Notes: generated by a model not told the origin, from the sequence alone. Shown: positions 10,123 to 19,324, counted from the stretch's first letter. The stretch is 64,000 bases of DNA from JAAYAE01 sp963678395 (GCA_963678395.1 OY782827.1:1054001-1118000), one strand, 5' to 3'. Numbers and translations are program-made.

Positions 10123-10860
10123 CTACCGTAAAATAAAATATGCAATCAACAAATAAAACACATTCCCTACTTCAGTAAGTGCTCCGTAAGTATCGCCAGT
10201 TAAACCACCTAACATTTTACTAAGATAATGAGCAATTAACAACGCCTCAAACAAGCATAAAAGCCCTATAAATAAATACTTAGTACCACAAACAGCAATA
10301 AAAATAATACCCAAAGCGATAGCAATATACGAATATATGGGTTTAGCATATTGCTTAAACAATTTGCCTATACCTTCCTTGCGGGCATAGGGGAAATTTA
10401 CGATATAAAAAACCATAAAAGTTCTCGTTGCTACTGACATTGCAATAAGGGCTTTTGTTAAAACCATTCCAGAAATTGCTAAATACGCACCCAACTTTAA
10501 TAAAATTAAAACAACAACTGCCAGCACTGCATTTGAACCCACATGACTATCCTTCATTATTTCCAACATGCGCTCACGCGTACGCGCAGAAAAAACTCCG
10601 TCTGCTGTATCCATGTAGCCATCATACATGAGCCCACCTGTAATAATTATTTCTGCAAAAATCAAAAGTGTTCCTCGCAAAAAATCAGGAAGAGCAACTA
10701 ATAAAAGTCCATAATTCACTAGTGCCAAAATAGCACCAATAATAAGTCCCACTAGCGGAAAAAAGGGAACGCTGCGAGAAAAATCCTGTGATGACCATTC
10801 CTCACTATGTGAAAACCTTATGCGCGTTAAAAATTCTAGGGCAGTTATAAAATTATGCAT
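10123..10860 (-). CDS. cobS: Adenosylcobinamide-GDP ribazoletransferase (cobamide synthase)
   Basis: 245-residue integral membrane enzyme that joins alpha-ribazole(-phosphate) to adenosylcobinamide-GDP, the last joining step. The conserved GLMYDGYMDTADGVFSAR block (about residues 76-93) contains the aspartates of the CobS/CDP-alcohol-transferase-like active site, followed by RMLEIMKDSHVGSNA. Several hydrophobic segments follow, and the C-terminal GGLTGDTYGALTEVGNVF motif is complete. It overlaps cobT by 8 bp. The upstream riboswitch should repress it when cobamide is plentiful. Confidence 0.95.
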   Translation of the reverse strand: MHNFITALEFLTRIRFSHSEEWSSQDFSRSVPFFPLVGLIIGAILALVNYGLLLVALPDFLRGTLLIFAEIIITGGLMYDGYMDTADGVFSARTRERMLEIMKDSHVGSNAVLAVVVLILLKLGAYLAISGMVLTKALIAMSVATRTFMVFYIVNFPYARKEGIGKLFKQYAKPIYSYIAIALGIIFIAVCGTKYLFIGLLCLFEALLIAHYLSKMLGGLTGDTYGALTEVGNVFYLLIAYFILR

Positions 10861-11902
10861 TTTCTACTCCTGTGCCTTCAGCTTGATTATAAACATCTAA
10901 GGCCATTTGCAAAATTACTATAGCTAAAGATGCCCCTGTGCCTTCTCCTAACCGCATCCCCGCATCTACAATTGGATGTAATTTTAACATTTCCAACATT
11001 TTACCATGGGAAATTTCTTCAGATAAGTGCGAGCAGAACATATATGCAGTACAGGCGGGATTAATACCATATGCAATTAAAGCTGCCGCCGTAGCATTAA
11101 CACCGTCTACCATGATAGGTATGCCTCTTTGAGCACCTGCTAAAATCATCCCTGCCAGACCAGCATGATCATATCCTCCAACTTTGCTCAAAACATCTAA
11201 AGCGTCATCTGGATTAGGAACATTTATTTTAAGACCATCAGTCACAACATTGCGCTTAATAATCATCCGTGCATCGTTAATGCCACTACCTCGGCCCACC
11301 GTAAGTTCAGGTGGCAAACCTAAAATAGCGGAGGCTATAGCGGCCGTAGAAGTTGTATTTCCTATACCCATCTCAGCCGTTGCCAAAAGATTATAACCTT
11401 GATCAACACATTCGTTTGCTACCTTCATACCTGCTTTTATAGCGGCAATTGCCTGTTGTTTAGTCATAGCCGCGCCCTTGGTGAAATCTTCCGTTCCCAT
11501 AGCGACTTTACAATTTATTACCTGCGGCAAAGCTGTTAAATCAGCGTTAACACCTACATCAGTTATAAAAATATCCGCTTTAGCATGACGAGCCATAACG
11601 TTAGCACCGGCACTTCCACGAATATAGCCGTGAATCATTTGAATAGTTACTTCAGGTGGAAAAGCACTAACTCCATATTTTGCAATACCATGATCTCCGC
11701 ACATTAAGAGCATGGCTGTTTTAAGTTCTTTAACAGGTGCTTTGCCTGTTAAAGCTGCATATTTCACTACCATTTTTTCTAAATCACCTAGTCCATGACT
11801 AGCATCAAACTCCTGCCATCTTTTGGCTACTAGTTCACTTATTTTTTTGTTTGGTAGCGGTATAGTAATGTTATTAAGGTCGTTCACTGTTATTTTCTCC
11901 AT
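10853..11902 (-). CDS. cobT: Nicotinate-nucleotide:lower-ligand phosphoribosyltransferase
   Basis: 349 residues, full length. It transfers ribose-phosphate from nicotinate mononucleotide to the lower-ligand base. Recognisable blocks are LGDLEKMVVKYA, LMCGDHGIAKYGVSAFP, ATAEMGIGNTTSTAAI, VGRGSGI and the catalytic VDAGMRLGEGTGASLAI with the general-base glutamate. This is the complete partner of the shorter CobT homologue two genes downstream, so it may be the ArsA-like subunit of a heteromer rather than a homodimeric CobT. It overlaps cobU by 29 bp. Confidence 0.93.
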   Translation of the reverse strand: MEKITVNDLNNITIPLPNKKISELVAKRWQEFDASHGLGDLEKMVVKYAALTGKAPVKELKTAMLLMCGDHGIAKYGVSAFPPEVTIQMIHGYIRGSAGANVMARHAKADIFITDVGVNADLTALPQVINCKVAMGTEDFTKGAAMTKQQAIAAIKAGMKVANECVDQGYNLLATAEMGIGNTTSTAAIASAILGLPPELTVGRGSGINDARMIIKRNVVTDGLKINVPNPDDALDVLSKVGGYDHAGLAGMILAGAQRGIPIMVDGVNATAAALIAYGINPACTAYMFCSHLSEEISHGKMLEMLKLHPIVDAGMRLGEGTGASLAIVILQMALDVYNQAEGTGVENA

Positions 11903-12473
11903 TTTCGTCTTTAAATTTAAAAGCCATTTTTTTTATATCCACAGCATTACCGGCAATGACATAATAAACTTCATCTGCCTCCCTGCCTACTTGTTGGTTA
12001 ACCCAACCAGCTATATCGCGATATTCTCTGCCCATCACAGAATCAGGTACAATGCCTGCTCCTACATCATTTGCTACAAAAATAACAGGCTTACTTATAG
12101 CACGTGCAGCCTTTAATAACTTAGTGATTTCCCCATAAACATACTCATATTTAGCATTAAAATCTGCCGGGGCATTTTTTCCATACATCAAATTACTAAT
12201 ATAAATCGTAAGACAGTCAAAAAGCACCACATCTGCCAATTCACCTGCTTCCGTCATGGCCTTATCAGCAGCATAAGGGGCCTCAAAATTAAGCCAGCGA
12301 CCATTTGTTCTGCGTTTTTTATGATATTCTACTCTATTAGACATTTCCTTGTCTAAAATTTCAGCCGTAGCAATATAAGCTGCCTTAGCCCCTGCGTGTA
12401 AAGCATACTTCTCCGCAAACTTGCTCTTGCCACTACGAGCGCCACCCAGAACTAAAGTTAATTTTTCCTGCAT
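11874..12473 (-). CDS. cobU: Adenosylcobinamide kinase / adenosylcobinamide-phosphate guanylyltransferase
   Basis: 199-residue bifunctional enzyme activating adenosylcobinamide to its GDP derivative. The P-loop GGARSGKSKFAE is at residues 9-20. HKKRRTNGRW contains the region carrying the guanylylated histidine, and VVLFDCLTIYISNLM and VANDVGAGIVPDS are the other family blocks. It is the first gene of the operon, about 120 bp after the riboswitch and its terminator hairpin, and overlaps cobT. Confidence 0.95.
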   Translation of the reverse strand: MQEKLTLVLGGARSGKSKFAEKYALHAGAKAAYIATAEILDKEMSNRVEYHKKRRTNGRWLNFEAPYAADKAMTEAGELADVVLFDCLTIYISNLMYGKNAPADFNAKYEYVYGEITKLLKAARAISKPVIFVANDVGAGIVPDSVMGREYRDIAGWVNQQVGREADEVYYVIAGNAVDIKKMAFKFKDENGENNSERP

Positions 12474-12515
12474 ATTTTCTCCTCATTTCTTACTCTTCAG
12501 ACAATATGAAATAAA

Positions 12516-12543
12516 AAAATCCTCTCTATTAAGAGAGGATTTT
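12516..12543 (-). terminator. Riboswitch expression-platform terminator before cobU
   Basis: Stem AAAATCCTCTC / GAGAGGATTTT with a 6-base loop, followed on the minus strand by TTTATTTC. It sits between the cobalamin riboswitch and cobU, where transcriptional attenuation is expected. Confidence 0.85.
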
Positions 12544-12593
12544 GACATTAAGAAACTATTGCCACATTCCTCTCGCCCGAAGGTATGTTGGTA

Positions 12594-12756
12594 CACAACA
12601 GGTAGGTCTCCTGGCTTAGGTTCGTCACCTTCCGCGCCTTCCCAGTTTCCCAGTGGCATTGTACGGTTGGCTCCCCATTACAGTAGCGGGACTGCGCCGG
12701 ATTCTAACCGGTCTTCCCTATTAAGCTATAGCCGTAGCTATGGCACCTGTTCAAAC
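12594..12756 (-). promoter_or_regulatory. Cobalamin riboswitch (cobUTS operon)
   Basis: Minus-strand RNA with the B12-box hallmarks: closing helix GAACAGGT/ACCTGTT, GGGAAGACCGG followed by GAATCCGGCGCAGTCCC, then CGCTACTGTAATGGGGAG, CCACTGGG and GCCAGGAGACCTACC. It directly precedes the terminator hairpin and the cobU operon, so bound adenosylcobalamin should favour termination. Confidence 0.95.
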
Positions 12757-12768
12757 TTTCCATTTAAT

Positions 12769-12797
12769 ATTGTAACCTATTTTAATAATTACTGCAA
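12769..12797 (-). promoter_or_regulatory. Sigma-70 type promoter of the cobUTS operon
   Basis: TTGCAG (-35, 12792-12797) and TACAAT (-10, 12769-12774) separated by 17 bp, just upstream of the riboswitch. Placement supports it; the hexamers match consensus only partly. Confidence 0.6.
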
Positions 12798-12862
12798 GCA
12801 AATCTAACAGGCTGATTTATACTTATTCCCCTGACTGTCTTTACCTATCATTAGACCCATAT

Positions 12863-13348
12863 TTAAAGTTTTTTATAAAAAATTACTATATCTTCATCGT
12901 TCCCCGCTTGCATCGTAAAACCACCTGGAATAGTCCCCACTCTTACAAATCCTAATTTATTATAAAGTTTTAGAGCAAATTCATTAGTAGCAACTACGGC
13001 ATTAAATTGTAAAAGTTTAAAGCCGGATTTTCTGCCTTGTAGCAATGAATGTTGCACAAGTTTTTCTCCAATTTGCTTGCCCCGCTCTGAGGCTTTTACA
13101 GCGTAGCTAGCGTTGGCAATGTGAGCGCAGCGTCCTACATTATTAGGGTGTAAAATATATAGACCTACGATTTTCCCCATCTCTTGGGCAACGCCCACAA
13201 AACTTTGCTGGGCAAAAAAAAACTTAGCTGACTCTTCTGTCAGTATGTCTTTTTGGGGAAAAGCAATACCCTTTTCTACCACTTCATTCCATATCCCTGT
13301 CATGGCAATAATATCTGCTTCGTCGTATTCTCTTACAATAACATTCAT
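12863..13348 (-). CDS. GNAT family N-acetyltransferase
   Basis: About 161 residues from an ATG with AAGGTGG upstream; an upstream TTG is less likely. The acetyl-CoA loop KASERGKQIGEKLVQHSL (R-G-x-x-I-G-x-x-L), the NAVVATNEFALKLYNKLGF helix-strand and the closing GFVRVGTIPGGF are standard for the phosphinothricin/toxin-type GNAT branch. It stands alone between the cobU riboswitch and the PduO gene, all on the minus strand. Substrate unknown. Confidence 0.85.
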   Translation of the reverse strand: MNVIVREYDEADIIAMTGIWNEVVEKGIAFPQKDILTEESAKFFFAQQSFVGVAQEMGKIVGLYILHPNNVGRCAHIANASYAVKASERGKQIGEKLVQHSLLQGRKSGFKLLQFNAVVATNEFALKLYNKLGFVRVGTIPGGFTMQAGNDEDIVIFYKKL

Positions 13349-13400
13349 CTTTCTCGCCACCTTAAACAAAAAGGCAGCCCCTAAGGACTATCTTTAAATT

Positions 13401-13913
13401 TTATTTAACTTCTGTTTCGACCCGCAATAAAATAAAGCAAAGGTCAGAAAGTCTGTTTAAACACATTAATACATTTTTATTTACATCTTCTTTTTCAGCT
13501 ACCCGCAGTAAAGCTCTTTCAGCACGTCTAGTAGTTGTACGAGCCATATCTAGAGCAGCAGCTCCTATGTTTTCGCCCGGGGTTATGAAATGCGTCAAAG
13601 GTGCAAGCATAGCATCGTATCTATCAATAGTTTCTTCAAACAAAGTTACATGCTCAGGTTTAATATAAGATTCCTGCAAATTAAGGCTTGCTACATCTGC
13701 CATTAGCGTCATGAGCAGTTCTTGAATTTTAAAAATCGTTTCTTTTACATCTTCGCGTTTTACAGTTGCCCTAGCTAAACCTAATTCAGCTCTCACCTCA
13801 TCAATATTTCCGTAAGCTTCTACACGCAAACTCTGCTTAGGTACTCGCTCACCGGTAAGTAAACTTGTAGCGCCTTTATCGCCTGTTCTTGTATAAACAT
13901 CTGCCTTCTTCAT
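13401..13913 (-). CDS. pduO: PduO-type corrinoid adenosyltransferase
   Basis: 170 residues. It adenosylates cob(I)alamin with ATP. The N-terminal ATP-binding signature is YTRTGDKGATSLLTG (about 7-21), then VEAYGNIDEVRAELG, and the C-terminal RTTTRRAERALLRVAE plus LNRLSDLCFILLR, all diagnostic of the PduO/CobO-like trimeric family. It fits with the cob genes 1 kb away, although it is separated from them by the acetyltransferase gene and the riboswitch and has no riboswitch of its own that I can see. Confidence 0.93.
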   Translation of the reverse strand: MKKADVYTRTGDKGATSLLTGERVPKQSLRVEAYGNIDEVRAELGLARATVKREDVKETIFKIQELLMTLMADVASLNLQESYIKPEHVTLFEETIDRYDAMLAPLTHFITPGENIGAAALDMARTTTRRAERALLRVAEKEDVNKNVLMCLNRLSDLCFILLRVETEVK

Positions 13914-14017
13914 ATCGAGTCCTCCTGACTACCTTATAAAAACTCCACTCCTGTCGAATAGGAAATTTCTTATTTCATTTTCGCATAAGATGAACATGAC
14001 AAGTAGATTAAATAATA

Positions 14018-14431
14018 TTAATAGATTTCTTCAGCAGTAAAATAGTTTTTAATTTCTCTAGCTGCACTTTCTGGGCTATCGCTACCATGAACAATATTTT
14101 CGCCGATAGTAAGTGCAAAATCACCACGGATAGATCCTGGGACAGCATCCAAAGGATTTGTTGCTCCCATCATACCACGTACAGCCTTAATAGCGTTTTC
14201 ACCTTCAATTACCATAGCCGCAACAGAACCGGAAGTAATAAACGTAATCAATTCCCCAAAGAAAGGTTTTGTTTCATGTTCTGCATAGTGATATTTTGCT
14301 TGAGCCTCAGTCAATTTTACAAGTTTCAAGGCAGCAACTTTTAAGCCTCGGCCTTCAAAGCGAGAAATAACCTCGCCAATTAAATTCTTTTTTACACCAT
14401 CTGGTTTTACAAGCACTAATGTTTGTTCCAT
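14018..14431 (-). CDS. ndk: Nucleoside diphosphate kinase
   Basis: 137 residues, full length. It moves the gamma phosphate between nucleoside triphosphates and diphosphates. The catalytic histidine lies in NIVHGSDSPESAAREI (about 113-128), with LVKPDGVKKNLIG at the N-terminus and MMGATNPLDAVPGSIRGDF as the nucleotide-binding stretch. It has an AGGAGAG ribosome site. Single gene, spaced from its neighbours. Confidence 0.97.
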   Translation of the reverse strand: MEQTLVLVKPDGVKKNLIGEVISRFEGRGLKVAALKLVKLTEAQAKYHYAEHETKPFFGELITFITSGSVAAMVIEGENAIKAVRGMMGATNPLDAVPGSIRGDFALTIGENIVHGSDSPESAAREIKNYFTAEEIY

Positions 14432-14486
14432 TTGAAATCTCTCCTCATCATTTTTTAATTAATATATACTAAATCGCTATACGATA

Positions 14487-15557
14487 TTAGTCCTTTAATA
14501 ACTCTGCATATTTTTTATTATCTAACTGTAATACCATAGCTGTAATAAGCTTCACGGCTCCTAAATAATCATCCAAATGGATAACACTTTGATGACTATG
14601 AATATATCGTGTAGGAATACTAAAGGACAAGGTCAAAACACCTGCATCATGTAAATGAATACGCCCGCCATCAGTAGCTCCACCCTCAGAAATGCTAAAT
14701 TGAGTCGGTATATTAATCTTTTTGGCCACCTGCAAGGCAAAATCCCGTAAAGCTGTATTGGGAATCATACCAGCATCATACAGTGTAATAGCAACACCCT
14801 TACCAATTTTAGCAGGAGCAATTTCATCAGCAACACCTGGAGTACCGCCTGCAACGCAAGTGTCTAAAACAAATGCCACATCTGGTTTCAGCATATTAAC
14901 AGAAGTTTGTGCTCCACGTAAGCCAACTTCCTCTTGTACCGTTGCCACACCATAAACAGTATTGTTATGTTTTTCTTTTGCCAAATTTTCCATGACATCC
15001 GCCATTACCGCACAACCGATACGATTGTCCCAGGCTTTTCCCAGCAAAGTTTTACCATCGCCCATTTGCGCAAATTCTGCAAACGGCGTCACAGCGCAGC
15101 CTTCCTCAACCCCCAAAGCTCTGGCCTCATCTTCATCTTTAGCGCCAATATCAATATACATATCACTTTTTTTAACAACTTTTGTACGTTCTTCCGGAGT
15201 CAAAATATGTGGTGGTTTACTGCCAATAACACCTACTAAATCGCCTTTTTTACCATGAACTGTTACACGCTGGCTGAGCATGACCTGTTCCCACCAACCG
15301 CCCAAGCAAACAAAACGCAAAAAGCCTTCTTTAGTAACATGCTTAATCATAAACCCGATTTCATCCATATGACTTGCTAACATAACCTTGGGTCCTTCTT
15401 GTCCCTCAGCGGTGAAAATAACACTACCCAATTTATCATAGGATACTTTTACTTGTGCACCCATACGTTCAAGTAAAAGATCTTTCATCGGGCCTTCAAA
15501 ACCCGAAACACCACAGGTTTCAGAATATCTCTTTAACCAATTCATTTTTTCATTCAT
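14487..15557 (-). CDS. M42 family metallo-aminopeptidase
   Basis: 356 residues from the ATG after AGAAGGGCTGACAAT; an upstream start would add a sequence unlike the family. A TET-type dinuclear aminopeptidase that trims peptides in the cytoplasm. Metal ligands and catalytic groups: ASHMDEIGFM (about 67-76), KAWDNRIGCAV, TVQEEVGLRGA with the EE pair, VLDTCVAGG, and the late RYIHSHQSVIHLDD with the final histidine ligand. No lesion seen. Confidence 0.93.
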   Translation of the reverse strand: MNEKMNWLKRYSETCGVSGFEGPMKDLLLERMGAQVKVSYDKLGSVIFTAEGQEGPKVMLASHMDEIGFMIKHVTKEGFLRFVCLGGWWEQVMLSQRVTVHGKKGDLVGVIGSKPPHILTPEERTKVVKKSDMYIDIGAKDEDEARALGVEEGCAVTPFAEFAQMGDGKTLLGKAWDNRIGCAVMADVMENLAKEKHNNTVYGVATVQEEVGLRGAQTSVNMLKPDVAFVLDTCVAGGTPGVADEIAPAKIGKGVAITLYDAGMIPNTALRDFALQVAKKINIPTQFSISEGGATDGGRIHLHDAGVLTLSFSIPTRYIHSHQSVIHLDDYLGAVKLITAMVLQLDNKKYAELLKD

Positions 15558-15638
15558 ATTGTCAGCCCTTCTTTGCCTATTTTTGTATAAAATGCTACAA
15601 AATATTATAGCATTTTGAGCAACTATTGTCGACAAAAA

Positions 15639-15660
15639 AAGCACCCAAAATTGGGTGCTT
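15639..15660 (-). terminator. Terminator after htpX
   Basis: Stem AAGCACCC / GGGTGCTT with loop AATTTT, followed on the minus strand by TTTTTGTC. It lies just past the htpX stop. Confidence 0.85.
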
Positions 15661-15666
15661 TAATAT

Positions 15667-16529
15667 TTACTCAAAAGCGATACTACCTTTGGTGCGCATT
15701 TCTTCTGCTTCTGCTCGCAGCAGCTTGACTCTTTCTTCCGTAGAAGGCTGTGTACTAAACATGCCCTTCATGTCTTTAGTGCTGAAAGGACAAATAATAA
15801 ACATATGAGCAGTAGCAGGTGTAGCATTAGTTAATGTTCTTTGCGCTGCAATATTATCTATTTTTAGCAAAGCGTCGGCCAATGCATCAGGATTACCACA
15901 CAGGGCACCACCGGAACACGATCAACCAAATATTCCCTTGACCTGGAAACAGCCATTTGAATAAGCAGGGTCGCCACTGGAGCCAAAAGCATAATGGCTA
16001 TGCCCACTATAGGATTGCGATTTTCGTCATCACGCCGTCCACCACCAAAAAACATACCCCAACGAGCAACAGTCGTAATAACACCGGCCATAGCCGCGGC
16101 TACAGAACCAATTAATATATCTCCATGTTTAACATGACTAAGTTCATGGCCTAAAACCCCGGCAATTTCTTTGGGTGTTAGAATATTCGCTAGCCCAGAA
16201 GTAATAGCGATGGCTGCATGCTCAGGATTGCGTCCTGTAGCAAAAGCATTAGGCACTGCGCTATTAATAACGTAAACTTTCGGCATAGGAAGACCGCCAC
16301 GCGTAGCTAGATCTTTGACTATACCATAAATTTCCGGAGCCTCTTTCTCTCCCACTTGTGTAGCATTATACTGTGACAAAACAAGCTTATCACTATTCCA
16401 ATAGCTATAAAAATTCATAGCCAAAGAAATGACCAACATAAATGTCATACCATTTACGCCGCCAAAATAATCACCTAAGCCTACCAATATAAGAGTTAAG
16501 GCTGTCATTAAAAATGTAGTACGAAGCAT
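15667..16529 (-). pseudogene. htpX: Membrane zinc metalloprotease HtpX, single-base frameshift
   Basis: HtpX degrades damaged membrane proteins from the cytoplasmic face. The 5' part holds two N-terminal membrane segments, the zinc motif GHELSHVKHGD, a third hydrophobic region and the SRSREYL block with the third zinc ligand. Around 15917 the frame breaks: the protein reads EYLVDRVPVVPCVVI and stops, while the next frame carries GGALCGNPDALADALLKID and the normal C-terminus to 15667. Adding one G in GATCGTG/TTCC would give DRGSGGALCGNP and restore one frame of about 288 codons. All catalytic residues precede the break, but the C-terminal half of the protease domain is lost. Confidence 0.88.
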
Positions 16530-16593
16530 ACTTATCCTCCCTTACAGAGCAATTATTATGTATATTATAAATGACATCTGTGTGTAAAATAGT

Positions 16594-17028
16594 TTATTTT
16601 TCCACCCTTAATTTTATAGCTTCCAGCATATTTTCACTATTCTCTCTAACTTTTTTCTTTAAAATCGGGTTCAAAAGGCCGGAAATCATAGGAATTCCAA
16701 ACTCAAAATCAACAGATAGAGAAACCTCTACCCCTTGCTCTGTGTCTTTAATATTCCAAGCCCCCTCCATTTTTTTCAAATCCCCCTGAGTCTGCTTATA
16801 GGTAATACTGAAATTATTTGGATCAAATTCATCTCTTTCCGTCCAGGCGATACGCCTGCCATCAACATCTGAATCCCAGGTACTAATGGTATAATTTTCT
16901 CCACGTTCTAACACTTTTACACTCTTTAAACTTTCCATAAACAAAGGATAATCTTCCATTTTAGCTATAATATTATAAATATCTTCTTTTCGTCCCTGCA
17001 TTAACGCTTTGCTTTCCACGAATGGCAT
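16594..17028 (-). CDS. SRPBCC (START-like, COQ10/RatA type) protein
   Basis: 144 residues with the pattern of the aromatase/cyclase-COQ10 branch of START-like lipid-binding proteins: an N-terminal ESKALMQGRKEDIYNIIAKMEDYPLF helix region (split here for description), the WTERDEFD and ITYKQTQGDLKKMEGAWNI strands and a long C-terminal helix. It binds a hydrophobic ligand in this family; the ligand is not predictable. It is 11 bp downstream of the aminotransferase gene, so probably cotranscribed. Confidence 0.75.
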   Translation of the reverse strand: MPFVESKALMQGRKEDIYNIIAKMEDYPLFMESLKSVKVLERGENYTISTWDSDVDGRRIAWTERDEFDPNNFSITYKQTQGDLKKMEGAWNIKDTEQGVEVSLSVDFEFGIPMISGLLNPILKKKVRENSENMLEAIKLRVEK

Positions 17029-17039
17029 ATTATACCTCC

Positions 17040-18284
17040 TTATAAATCATCAATAGCAGCATTAGTTTGTTTAATTGCTTCTCTAAATACAGTCAAAACA
17101 TGATCAACTACTTCAATAGGCATAATAAGCGGCGGCTCCATGCGCATTACCTTGGGATTATTCAAAGTGTAGGCAATGATTATATTATTATTTATCATTA
17201 TAGACATAACCATCCCGCCTGCACCTTCCTTAGTAAGTTCGATACCAACCATCATGCCGCGTCCACGCACTGCTTTTATTACTGCGGGATAGTCTTTCGC
17301 AATAGCCTCCAACCCAGCCTTTAGATACGCACCTGTTTGGGTACCACGTTGCAATAAATCTTCTTCTTCAATGATTTTTAAAGTGGCTAAACCAGCCACA
17401 CAAGCCATCTGATTTCCACCAAAGGTTGATGTGTGCAAGAAAGGTGCTTCTATTAATCCCTTCCACGCCTCCGGTGTAGCTGTAATCGCGCCAATAGGCA
17501 CAACGCCACCACCCAAGGCCTTAGCCGTAGCCATAAGGTCAGGTGCAACATCATCATGATTGATACCAAACCATTGTCCTGTGCGGCCAATGCCCGTTTG
17601 CACCTCATCTGCAATTAACAAAGCACCATATTTATCACATAGCTCGCGCACTGCTTTAAAATAACCATCATGAGGAACAATAATCCCGCCTTCCCCCTGT
17701 ATGGGTTCCAAAATTACTGCTGCGGTATCATTATCCATTGCGGCTTCTAAAGCAGAAATATCATCATAAACAACATGCTCGAAGTTAGGCAGCAAAGGTT
17801 GAAATGGTGTCCGAAACATATCACGTCCTGTCGCTGTCAAAGAGCCAAAAGTTTTACCGTGAAAAGCATTCTTAGCCGCAATGAATTTTTTTCTGCCCGT
17901 AGCTAGACGTGCAACTTTCAAGGTGCCTTCCACAGCTTCAGTACCACTATTTACAAAAAAGCTGTATTGTAATTTACCGGGAGTTATTTCCGCTAAACGT
18001 TCTGCCAAATCTGCCATGGGCCTATTAAACAAAACTTCTCCATGCATAGGCATGGTATCCAACGAGTTTTTTACAGCTTCAACTACCTTAGGATGTCTGT
18101 GCCCAACACAAAACATACCGTATCCGCCTAGGCAATCAATATAATCATGGCCCTCACTGTCGGTAATAATCCAACCTTGAGCTTTTGTTTCTACACTGCC
18201 CAACCCTATGAAACGAAATAAGCGTGCCATAGATGGGTTTATAAACTTCTCGTATTTTTCAATTGTTTCTTCTATAAAATCCAT
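17040..18284 (-). CDS. Class III PLP aminotransferase (putrescine/ornithine aminotransferase-like)
   Basis: 414 residues. It binds pyridoxal phosphate: the Schiff-base lysine is in ATAKALGGGVVPIGA, the ring-stacking DEVQTGIGRTG aspartate precedes it, and NSGTEAVEGTLKVAR is the phosphate cup. The N-terminal helix (EETIEKYEKFINPSMARL) before the fold resembles putrescine aminotransferases such as PatA, rather than ArgD or HemL, but substrate choice is inferred only from overall resemblance. It forms a unit with the SRPBCC gene downstream and lies 13 bp after the deacetylase-like gene. Confidence 0.85.
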   Translation of the reverse strand: MDFIEETIEKYEKFINPSMARLFRFIGLGSVETKAQGWIITDSEGHDYIDCLGGYGMFCVGHRHPKVVEAVKNSLDTMPMHGEVLFNRPMADLAERLAEITPGKLQYSFFVNSGTEAVEGTLKVARLATGRKKFIAAKNAFHGKTFGSLTATGRDMFRTPFQPLLPNFEHVVYDDISALEAAMDNDTAAVILEPIQGEGGIIVPHDGYFKAVRELCDKYGALLIADEVQTGIGRTGQWFGINHDDVAPDLMATAKALGGGVVPIGAITATPEAWKGLIEAPFLHTSTFGGNQMACVAGLATLKIIEEEDLLQRGTQTGAYLKAGLEAIAKDYPAVIKAVRGRGMMVGIELTKEGAGGMVMSIMINNNIIIAYTLNNPKVMRMEPPLIMPIEVVDHVLTVFREAIKQTNAAIDDL

Positions 18285-18297
18285 TCTTATCCCTTCC

Positions 18298-19311
18298 CTA
18301 CGTTAATAAGTCAGTTACCGGTACAAAGGTTATTCCGGCCTGCTGTACGTCTTTATATATTTCCACCCAGGCCTGTGCTGTCGCTGGTCTAGCATGGCAA
18401 ATAACAATTACTGAACCATATTTATTGGCAATATTTGCCGCAGCCCAAATCTGTTTTTTTATACTTGCAACATTACTGCTATTATCTAGAAATAAACTAT
18501 TGCGGCCAGTGCTAACATCTAACTGACGTGCAACTTTGTACGCAACAGAAGATGCTATAGTTCTGCTATCAAGAAAAAATAGCCCCCTGCTATGCAGCAC
18601 TTCCAAAACTGCCCCCATAGTTGCTGTATTAGAGGTTGCCCTAGAACCTTGATGGTTGTTAACACCTTTTACACCTGGCAGACTCGCAATAGCTTCCTCA
18701 GTAAACTTTTGTACCTCTTCTTTTGTCATTGTCACCGTTACCATCTTATTCTCCGATGCAGCGCTAGCATCCATTGGTTCCATGGGAAGATGCAGCATAG
18801 GTAATTGCCCATTTCTAATAATAAGCTTTAAAGTGGCACTGCTATTAGTCTTAAAAGGTATTATTGAAAATGACATGTCTATGGGTAAGCTTGTTAAGCT
18901 TTCCAATGGGTCTAAATCATAGCCACAATCGTCCACTACTACAGCTATCCTACCGCTAAGCCCCTTATGTGAACTAGGAACAACTTTTTTTTCATCTGCT
19001 GCAGTATCTTTCTCTGCCTCTTCTTTTTGAAGCTTTTTTTCTAAACTTGCACTGGAATTATCTGTAGCTGTTGACTCTTTTGCTTTTATATCAACTTGCG
19101 GTGATTTATCTGAATTAATACTTTTAGGCATTATTTCACTTACTATATCAGAAAAGCTTCTGGGTTCGGCATTAGGCGTTTTATGTGATGCGAAAAGAAA
19201 CCCAATAAACATAACTAAAACAAGCACGGCAACAACTAATATTAGCCCACCTCCGCTCTTTTTCTTATGAGAGTTTCCTGGCCGGCCCGTCGTTTTCTTT
19301 TGTCTAACCAT
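18298..19311 (-). CDS. Divergent polysaccharide deacetylase family protein (YibQ-like), membrane anchored
   Basis: About 337 residues from the ATG preceded by GGGGAGAG. The N-terminus is a basic stretch (RQKKTTGRPGNSHKKK) followed by one membrane helix (about residues 21-40), then a charged linker and the YibQ fold: RIAVVVDDCGYD with the metal-binding aspartates, LPMLHLPMEP, GVNNHQGSRATSN and VIVICHARPATAQAW. These replace the usual NodB motifs in this branch, which is thought to act in the envelope; its substrate is not established. It overlaps no gene but is close to xerD upstream. Confidence 0.85.
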   Translation of the reverse strand: MVRQKKTTGRPGNSHKKKSGGGLILVVAVLVLVMFIGFLFASHKTPNAEPRSFSDIVSEIMPKSINSDKSPQVDIKAKESTATDNSSASLEKKLQKEEAEKDTAADEKKVVPSSHKGLSGRIAVVVDDCGYDLDPLESLTSLPIDMSFSIIPFKTNSSATLKLIIRNGQLPMLHLPMEPMDASAASENKMVTVTMTKEEVQKFTEEAIASLPGVKGVNNHQGSRATSNTATMGAVLEVLHSRGLFFLDSRTIASSVAYKVARQLDVSTGRNSLFLDNSSNVASIKKQIWAAANIANKYGSVIVICHARPATAQAWVEIYKDVQQAGITFVPVTDLLT

Positions 19312-19324
19312 ACATCTCTCCCCA

